From Rapana venosa (Eukaryota > Mollusca > Gastropoda > Neogastropoda > Muricidae), in contig CM054134.1 in the NCBI GenBank assembly GCA_028751875.1, positions 73,431,784 to 73,495,783 of the forward strand: 64,000 bases of DNA, in the 5' to 3' direction. The notes beneath the pieces are model-generated. The model saw only the letters and a program-made list of their open reading frames with translations, had not been told where the DNA came from and did not search any database. Below are positions 57,400 to 64,000 of the stretch, one piece after another. Numbering within the stretch: position 1 is the stretch's first letter; each line of letters starts with the position of its first letter. The translations under genes and the position numbers were made by a program.

Positions 57400-57802
57400 G
57401 ATACATGATGTAGATAATCATCCCATGCAAACATTTCACTGCTTGTATTACCAATGAAGAAACAGTGCATCATAATTGAGACTACCCATGCAATAACTGA
57501 CAATTTCATGGAGGAAATTTTCCAACTTACCTACATTCGCTATTTCATACTGCTGGACTGTCCCATTAGTACTTTGGTAATATTTTCATATCACCATGGA
57601 ACAAGTGTACCATACCATCAGACAGTTCATTGATGCACACAAATATCTGCTGACTTTAGTGACAAAATTTTGTAGGTATGGCTACATCACAAAATCCAGT
57701 GGCCTTACTCAAACACATTTTTCAAAGAACTATCATGGGAGGGAAATAAAGAGACTGGAAAAAAAAACCCCAGTGGATGGACAACATGGCAGAATAGAAC
57801 CA

Positions 57803-57990
57803 AATACTGTAGCACAATGGTTAGTGCGTCTGACTTCTGGCTTGAATGTCACAGGTTCAAATCCTGCAAGTAATAGGGATTTCTTGGATTCAGGCCAGCT
57901 CCTACCCAGAGTGAGCTTGCTTTGGGCTCATTGGGAAGTCAAGCATCATCCACTTCATGTAAGCAGTCTTCAACCATCTATTCATGGAAC
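57803..57990 (+). mobile_element. Family C element, head part
   Basis: tRNA-like head TGTAGCACAATGGTTAGTGC and ACAGGTTCAAATCCTGC, then GGCCAGCTCCTACCCAGAGT uninterrupted. An open frame of 186 codons (57596-58156) runs straight through it. Confidence 0.78.
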
Positions 57991-58181
57991 ATATGTCTCA
58001 AACTGTGCATTGAATATTAAGGAAGTTGTAGTTAGCAAGCCTGTAATAGAAAGTACACCACAAAACGTGAAGTACTTTTGTGTAGAGAAAAATGTATATG
58101 AGGAAAAAGATATACAAACTGAGAACATAGATTTTGTTTCCAATGAAACCGTTTAGGTAAAGCATCTGAAACCAGTAAGAA

Positions 58182-58213
<32 letters not shown>

Positions 58214-58469
58214 CTTTACTTCAAACTCTGCATAGACAAAAAGCCCGATTTTTCTCTAGGTGAAATCTAATTAAGGAACTGCGTAATTCCAAGTTCAGAT
58301 AAGTACTGGAACAGAATTATCAGAGACTAATTATGATGGATGTTACTTTTCTTGCATGGCTACAACAACAACAACAAAAAAAGCCCAATACATCATATTT
58401 TTATGGTTCAGTCCCATCCCTTGAACTCTTGACATGAGGATAACTGGGGGTGCAAATTCAGGTCACTGC

Positions 58470-58660
58470 AAAGGCGTAGGGTTTTTTGGTTGTTGGGTTT
58501 TTGTTGTTGTTGGCCGCCTCCCCCCCCCCCCCCCCTATTCGAGGGATGTTTTGGGAATTTTTGTTTTGTTTTTTGTTTGGGTTTTTTTTCTGTTTTTTTG
58601 TTTGTTTGGTGGTGTGGGTTTTTTTTTTTAGGGGGGGGGGGGGGGGTCCCTTTGGAGGGT
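58470..58660 (+). repeat. G/T tract with poly-C and poly-G runs
   Basis: G/T-rich sequence with a C run at about 58520-58534 and a G run near 58631-58646. Not coding. Confidence 0.9.
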
Positions 58661-58671
58661 TTGTTTTGTTT

Positions 58672-58870
58672 TCATTCCTCAGCTAGAGCTCCAAGATTCA
58701 CCAATGGTGCGATTTTGCCTGTGCGAGCGTTTTTACCCAGCCCTCCTGAAAATCTTTCACATGAGACTGTAAACCCAAGTGACTAACGTTATCCAACACG
58801 TACAGATCACTGAGCGCACACGTTAAAACCCCGTCCACATTTCACACAAGAGTAGGCCAGCTATGACCTG
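58672..58870. repeat. Tail B fragment abutting a SINE-A body fragment
   Basis: Left part is tail B on the minus strand (AGCTAGAGCTCCAAGATTCA). Right part, from about 58752, is SINE-A body on the plus strand (ACACGTTAAAACCCC; AGAGTAGGCC). The two are joined in inverted orientation. Confidence 0.6.
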
Positions 58871-59079
58871 TTACATATGGCTAACACGAACGTACCCAGC
58901 ATGCACCCTGCTGCCTGGAGAGGGATACAGACTCCACCAGGTTCAACTTTCCCATGACGGCACGCTGCCTGACCATTCATTGCAGAACCCTTGAAGAGTT
59001 AAAGAAGAAGTCCACCTTGTCATTCAAGAACTCGACAAGGAATTAGTAAAATCATCGGGGGGGGGGGGGGGGGGGGGGG

Positions 59080-59490
59080 AGATAGCCTAGAGGTTGGAGC
59101 GTTGTGTTTGTGATCTGACGGCCCAGGATCGAGCCTCCACCGACCGAGGTCACCGTTTGAAGGGCTTTGTTTCCCCTGGAATTAACATCATCACCGACTC
59201 CAGTCTCCCTTAAGTACTTCGGATGAAGCTATAAACCCAAGTCAAGTATGCAGAACATCTTGCACACACGTTAAAACGCTTTTCCGCCTTTTGGAAGAGC
59301 AGGCTATTTCGTGCCGGTAGGAACTGATGACAATATTTTTGTTGTTGTTTTAAAAAAACGCATGCGTACAGGTGTCGTGCTTAGTCACCAACCCCGAAGT
59401 CAGAATGCGGCTACCTTAACGGTGGGTTAAAACGGGTTGCATAGGCTTACGCAAAACTCACCATTGATGAACCTCAGAGCTCTAGGCGAG
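59080..59490 (+). mobile_element. SINE family A head joined to tail B, near full length
   Basis: Head GAGATAGCCTAGAGGTTGGA, body CTTCGGATGAAGCTATAAAC and AGAACATCTTGCACACACGT, then tail B (ACCCCGAAGTCAGAATGCGG; CACCATTGATGAACCTCAGA; CTAGGCGAGGAACGAA). Preceded directly by a 23-G run (59057-59079). Confidence 0.88.
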
Positions 59491-59641
59491 GAACGAAATA
59501 AAACGAACAAACAACCACACAAAAAGCAAGCAAGCAACCAACCAACCAACTAACAAATCCCGTATTGTTTACAGATGAGCATGTCAGCAATGGCCGATTG
59601 GCATGGATGACACACATATTTATTTATTTATGTTTATTTAT

Positions 59642-59948
59642 GTATTCTTTTATATCGAGGATAATGGAATAAGCACCCATGTGCTTTTTTTTACATCCAG
59701 TCCCCGTGTGTATGCTGTTTTGTAAATTTTGTCATCTGTGTCCACTATAAACCGATGTCCCGTGTACGAACGCACGCAGAACATCTTGCGCACACGTTAA
59801 AACCCGTTCCGCTTTTCGTAAGAGTAGGTCATTGTGTGCCGGTAGGAATGGTTGACAACATTTACCAAAGCTGAATATACACGGGGACTGGATGTAAACA
59901 AGCGCGCGAGTGCTTTACTTATTCTATTATCCTCGAAATAAAATAAAA
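59642..59948. mobile_element. Two SINE-A tails arranged as a fold-back
   Basis: 59642-59745 is tail A on the minus strand and 59744-59948 is body plus tail A on the plus strand, so the outer about 100 bp form inverted arms (CTTTTATATCGAGGATAATG against CTATTATCCTCGAAATAAAA). Confidence 0.82.
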
Positions 59949-60054
59949 AGACTAATGAAGTACCTTTGAGTTACATGAAAAATCGTTGAACAAACTCGGT
60001 CCTTGTTCTTCGTGATACTTGGCATACATAATCCACTTGAAAGGGGAGGGAGGG

Positions 60055-60318
60055 GGAGGCGGAATAGCCTAGTGGTTAGAGCATTGCGCTTTGCGATGTT
60101 AACGGCCCGGGATCAAGTCGCCACCGAGACGCCTGTTCAAGGGGATTCTTTCCATGAAGTCCACAGCAGTTCCGACTCCACTCACCCCGAAAGTTCTTCG
60201 GATGCGACTATTAACCGAAGTCCTGCGCGCGCACTTGCGCAGAGCACACGCGTTAAACCTGTTAATCCTTTCGAAAGAGTAGGCCATTTGCGCCGGTAAG
60301 AATGGACGATTGTTGACG
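60055..60318 (+). mobile_element. SINE family A, head and body
   Basis: Head GGAATAGCCTAGTGGTTAGA and GGCCCGGGATCAAGTCGC, body TCTTCGGATGCGACTATTAA and GAGTAGGCCATTTGCGCCGG. It ends where a LINE fragment begins. Confidence 0.87.
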
Positions 60319-60319
60319 C

Positions 60320-61000
60320 TAATATACAGCCAATATTGCTTTATGCTGCTGAAATATGGGGGTTAAACAGATTAGGTCATAATAGAAAAAGGTCCATATG
60401 ATGGCTTGTAAGAGGTTTCTGGGTGTTCCAATAAAGACCCTTAATAGAATGGTATATGGAGACATGGCAGATATCTATTATACGTGAATTCTTATGTTGC
60501 GTGTGTGAGATATTGGTGCAAATTGTTAGAAATGAATATTGAACGTTTACCTTGCAAAGCTTATCAAATGTTACTACAATTAGACATCTGTGGTAAACAA
60601 TGTTGGGTCTCAAAAGTAAGAAGTTCTGTGCGCAACTGGCTTTAACATTGTTTGGCTTCAACAGGATGTTGGAGATGTAAAACTTTTCTTGGCCACATTC
60701 AAACAAAGGCTTGTTGATATGTACATTCAAAAATGGACAGGCACTATTAGAGATCGCGATAGATACCGGCCTTATCGATCATTTAAGACCATTCTTGAAC
60801 AAGAATAGTACATTCATGATATGGATATGTTTTGCTTTCGTGTTGCCATTACACAAATAAGATTTAATGTTCTTCCTTTAAATAATAATGTACATCAATG
60901 TAGCAAATCGTTTCGTGACAAATACTGTCTATTTTGCAAAAATCAGATTGAAAAGGAACAGCATTTTGTGTTTATGTGTAATGCATATGACGATATAAGA
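60320..61000 (+). pseudogene. Non-LTR retrotransposon RT C-terminal region, broken and cut by the gap
   Basis: Successive frames give ANIQPILLYAAEIWGLNR, then ACKRFLGVPIKTLNRMVYGD in another frame, and finally IRFNVLPLNNN and CLFCKNQIEKEQHFVFMCNA before the N run. The Cys/His cluster matches the fragment at 9205-9545 in layout. Several stops and frameshifts are present. Confidence 0.8.
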
Positions 61001-61500
61001 NNNNNNNNNNNNNNNNNNNNNNNNNNNNNNNNNNNNNNNNNNNNNNNNNNNNNNNNNNNNNNNNNNNNNNNNNNNNNNNNNNNNNNNNNNNNNNNNNNNN
61101 NNNNNNNNNNNNNNNNNNNNNNNNNNNNNNNNNNNNNNNNNNNNNNNNNNNNNNNNNNNNNNNNNNNNNNNNNNNNNNNNNNNNNNNNNNNNNNNNNNNN
61201 NNNNNNNNNNNNNNNNNNNNNNNNNNNNNNNNNNNNNNNNNNNNNNNNNNNNNNNNNNNNNNNNNNNNNNNNNNNNNNNNNNNNNNNNNNNNNNNNNNNN
61301 NNNNNNNNNNNNNNNNNNNNNNNNNNNNNNNNNNNNNNNNNNNNNNNNNNNNNNNNNNNNNNNNNNNNNNNNNNNNNNNNNNNNNNNNNNNNNNNNNNNN
61401 NNNNNNNNNNNNNNNNNNNNNNNNNNNNNNNNNNNNNNNNNNNNNNNNNNNNNNNNNNNNNNNNNNNNNNNNNNNNNNNNNNNNNNNNNNNNNNNNNNNN
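61001..61500. other. Assembly gap, 500 N
   Basis: Exactly 500 unknown bases, probably an arbitrary-length placeholder. It separates a LINE fragment from a satellite array, so the collapsed sequence is likely satellite. Confidence 0.98.
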
Positions 61501-63030
61501 GTAAAATTGAAACAACGTCGACACTTTCACAGCTCTGTTTAGTCAAATTGAAACAACGTCGACACTTTCACAGCTCTGTTTAGTCAAATTGAAACAATGT
61601 CGACACTTTCACAGCTCTGTTTAGTCAAATTGAAACACAACAGCATCACTTTCACAGCTCTGTTTAGTCAAATTGAAACACAACAGCATCACTTTCACAG
61701 CTCTGTTTAGTCAAATTGAAACACAACAGCATCACTTTCACAGCTCTGTTTAGTCAAATTGAAACAACGTCGACACTTTCACAGCTCTGTTCAGTCAAAT
61801 TGAAACACAACAGCATCACTTTCACAGCTCTGTTTAGTCAAATTGAAACACGTCGTCACAACACAGTCACTTTCAGAGCTCTGATTGGTCAAATTGAAAC
61901 ACAACAGCATCACTTTCACAGCTCTGTTTAGTCCAATTGAAACACAACAGCATTTCTTTCAGAGCTCTGACCGGTTAAATTGAAAACACAACGTCGTCAC
62001 AACGCTGTCACTTTCACAGCTCTGTTTAGTCCAATTGAAACACAACAGCGTCACTTTCACAGCTCTGTTTAGTCAAATTGAAACACAACAGCGTCACTTT
62101 CACAGCTCTGTTTAGTCAAATTGAAACACAACAGCATTACTTTCAGAGCTCTGACCGGTCAAATTGAAAACACAACATCGTCACAACGCTGTCACTTTCA
62201 CAGCTCTGACCGGTCAAATTGAAAACACGTCGTCACAACGCTGTCACTTTCAGAGCTCTGACCGGTCAAATTGAAACACAACGTCGTCACAACGCTGTCA
62301 CTTTCACAGCTCTGTTCAGTGAAATTGAAACACAACAGCATCACTTTCACAGCTCTGTTTAGTCCAATTGAAACACAACAGCATTACTTTCAGAGCTCTG
62401 ACCGGTTAAATTGAAAACACAACGTCGTCACAACGCTGTCACTTTCAGAGCTCTGTTCAGTCAAATTGAAACACAACAGCGTCACTTTCACAGCTCTGTT
62501 TAGTCAAATTGAAACACAACAGCATTACTTTCACAGCTCTGACCGCTTAAATTGAAAACACAACATCGTCACAACGCTGTCACTTTCAGAGCTCTGTTTA
62601 GTCAAATTGAAACACAACAGCGTCACTTTCACAGCTCTGTTTAGTCAAATTGAATCACAACAGCGTCACTTTCACAGCTCTGTTTAGTCAAATTGAAACA
62701 CAACAGCATTACTTTCACAGCTCTGACCGCTTAAATTGAAAACACAACATCGTCACAACGCTGTCACTTTCAGAGCTCTGTTTAGTCAAATTGAAACACA
62801 ACATCGTCACTTTCACAGCTCTGTTTAGTCAAATTGAAACACAACAGCGTCACTTTCACAGCTCTGTTTAGTCAAATTGAAACACAACAGCATTACTTTC
62901 ACAGCTCTGACCGGTTAAATTGAAAACACAACATCGTCACAACAGCTGTCACTTTCACAGCTCTGTTCAGTCAAATTGAAACACAACAGCGTTACCTTCA
63001 GAGCTCTGACGGATCAAATTGAAACACAAC
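61501..63030. repeat. Satellite-like array of 43-bp and 55-bp units
   Basis: Short units read TTTAGTCAAATTGAAACACA, then ACAGCATCACTTTCACAGCT, CTG. Long units add a GTCGTCACAACGCT segment after ACCGGTTAAATTGAAAACAC. More than 30 units in all, with the long and short types in a partly regular alternation. It is bounded on the left by the gap. Confidence 0.97.
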
Positions 63031-63221
63031 GTCGTCATACTCTGAGCCCTGCCTGGTGTGTCGTCACTTTCACCCATCACACTATCAGGAACATGGTCAG
63101 AACCAAACACAGGGCAAAAGCCTCGGTTCTTTTGATACGTCCCTTAGTTGTTTGGGGTGATGTTGCGACAGTATTTTTCATCAAACGACGCTGGAGACAT
63201 CAACTAATGGTGTCTTGTCAT

Positions 63222-63435
63222 ATGAGCGAAAACGCCTTGCGCTGCCGTTGAGCGCCTAACAAGTCAGACCCAGCACATCCAACTTCGGCGTGGGAGAGAA
63301 TTGTTGTTGTTTCAGTCTTTCAGGAGGATGGATCCAGAAGGCAGAGAATAGACAAGGAAGGAGGTGACAAGAAGGAAAAGAAACAAGGCAGCAAAGAAGA
63401 GAGGGATAGAAAAGAGGGAATTCCTAGCACATAAA
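63222..63435 (-). repeat. Interspersed repeat family E, partial
   Basis: The reverse complement matches 2700-2920 and 55190-55390 (GAGGGAATTCCTAGCACATA; GCCTAACAAGTCAGACCCAG on the + strand). Confidence 0.8.
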
Positions 63436-63527
63436 TCCAAGAATGTGGAAATGTGATTTACACTGACAGGCCCCAGGAATTACTAAGTGGGGAATGTTTT
63501 GAAACGGGATTGAAGTTGATTCTATAA

Positions 63528-63550
63528 CCCCCCCCCCCCCCCCCCCCCCC
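63528..63550 (+). repeat. 23-C run
   Basis: The only C run of 20 or more on the + strand in the window. Confidence 0.97.
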
Positions 63551-63736
63551 GTCCCGTCCCAAAGCCTTTCAATTACACTGGACAAAAACTTTATGCAAGA
63601 AAATCCTTTGAATGGAAGGCCGTCATTTTTTTTTCTTAAAATGTCTTCAATCATCAGTTTAAAACTCATTTCCATTCTGTGTCGCTGTTGTTGTTGTTTT
63701 TGTTGTTGGTGGTGGTGGTGGTGGCGGAACATCATG

Positions 63737-64000
63737 AAGGATCAGTCAGCATTGGTGGCAGAACGATCACAAACCTCCGCTTCGCAGATGACATTGATGG
63801 AATAGCAGGATCAGAAAAAGAGCTTGCCAGCCTAACAGAACACTTGAATAAGGCCTCCAAAACACACGGCATGGAAATCAGTGCAGAGAAGACCAAACTG
63901 ATGACGGCATTAGCACTGATATCAGGGTTAATGACCAGAAGCTGGAAACAGTTCAAAGCTTCAAGTACCTGGGAGCCATTGTATCAGACCAGGGATCCAA
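63737..64000 (+). pseudogene. Non-LTR retrotransposon RT fragment running off the window
   Basis: SVSIGGRTITNLRFADDIDG carries the RT FADD motif, then HGMEISAEKTKLMT. The frame then shifts to GISTDIRVNDQKLETVQSFK, YLGAIVSDQGS at the window edge. The frameshift shows it is not intact in this part. Confidence 0.85.

Noticed and set aside
61501..63030. CRISPR-like array of 43-bp repeats
   Set aside because: Units are contiguous and variable in length, with no unique spacers; a satellite explains it.

Overview
The window is animal genomic DNA with a mollusc-like character. The evidence is GT-AG introns of 0.3-4.5 kb, exons that translate to conserved animal proteins, very abundant CA/GT/CT/AT microsatellites, dense tRNA-derived SINEs and decayed non-LTR retrotransposons. 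A marine gastropod is the best guess, but this is an inference from repeat style and protein similarity and no species is claimed. Almost every long open frame outside the two genes is a repeat (microsatellite, SINE or minisatellite).

Two complete protein-coding genes lie on the + strand. (1) 493-13131, ten exons, encodes a 344-residue PROPPIN, WIPI3/WDR45B, an autophagy phosphoinositide-binding beta-propeller with an LRRG motif. (2) 38494-49867, eight exons, encodes a 398-residue macroH2A: an H2A histone fold, an unusual Ala-rich/acidic linker and a macro domain whose variable exon is of the ADP-ribose-binding macroH2A1.1 type. The two genes are separated by about 25 kb of repeats. I see no functional link between them.

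Layout: 1-13131 WIPI3 with repeat-filled introns, including a 60-bp tandem array in intron 4. 13132-22150 is 3' flank, T-rich and low complexity with several short tandem duplications. 22150-33300 is a SINE-dense block of at least five families, nested and inverted. 33614-34361 is an unrecognised coding-like frame broken between two frames, followed by mirror-image dinucleotide arms (34463-35345). 35565-37240 is a minisatellite whose every unit carries an 8-bp-stem hairpin, ending about 1.25 kb upstream of macroH2A. 38494-49867 is macroH2A with RT relics and SINEs in its introns. 49868-60000 is 3' flank, microsatellites and more repeats. 60320-61000 is a LINE fragment running into a 500-N gap (61001-61500), followed by a 43/55-bp satellite array (61501-63030). 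An RT fragment runs off the right edge.

No bacterial-type system, CRISPR array, tRNA gene or complete transposon was found. The most interesting signals are a SINE family that appears to fuse a tRNA 5' half to a 5S-rRNA 3' half, SINE families with different tRNA heads that share one 3' module, the hairpin minisatellite, a strong strand bias of long poly-G and G/T-rich tracts, and the single 1.1-type macro exon in macroH2A.
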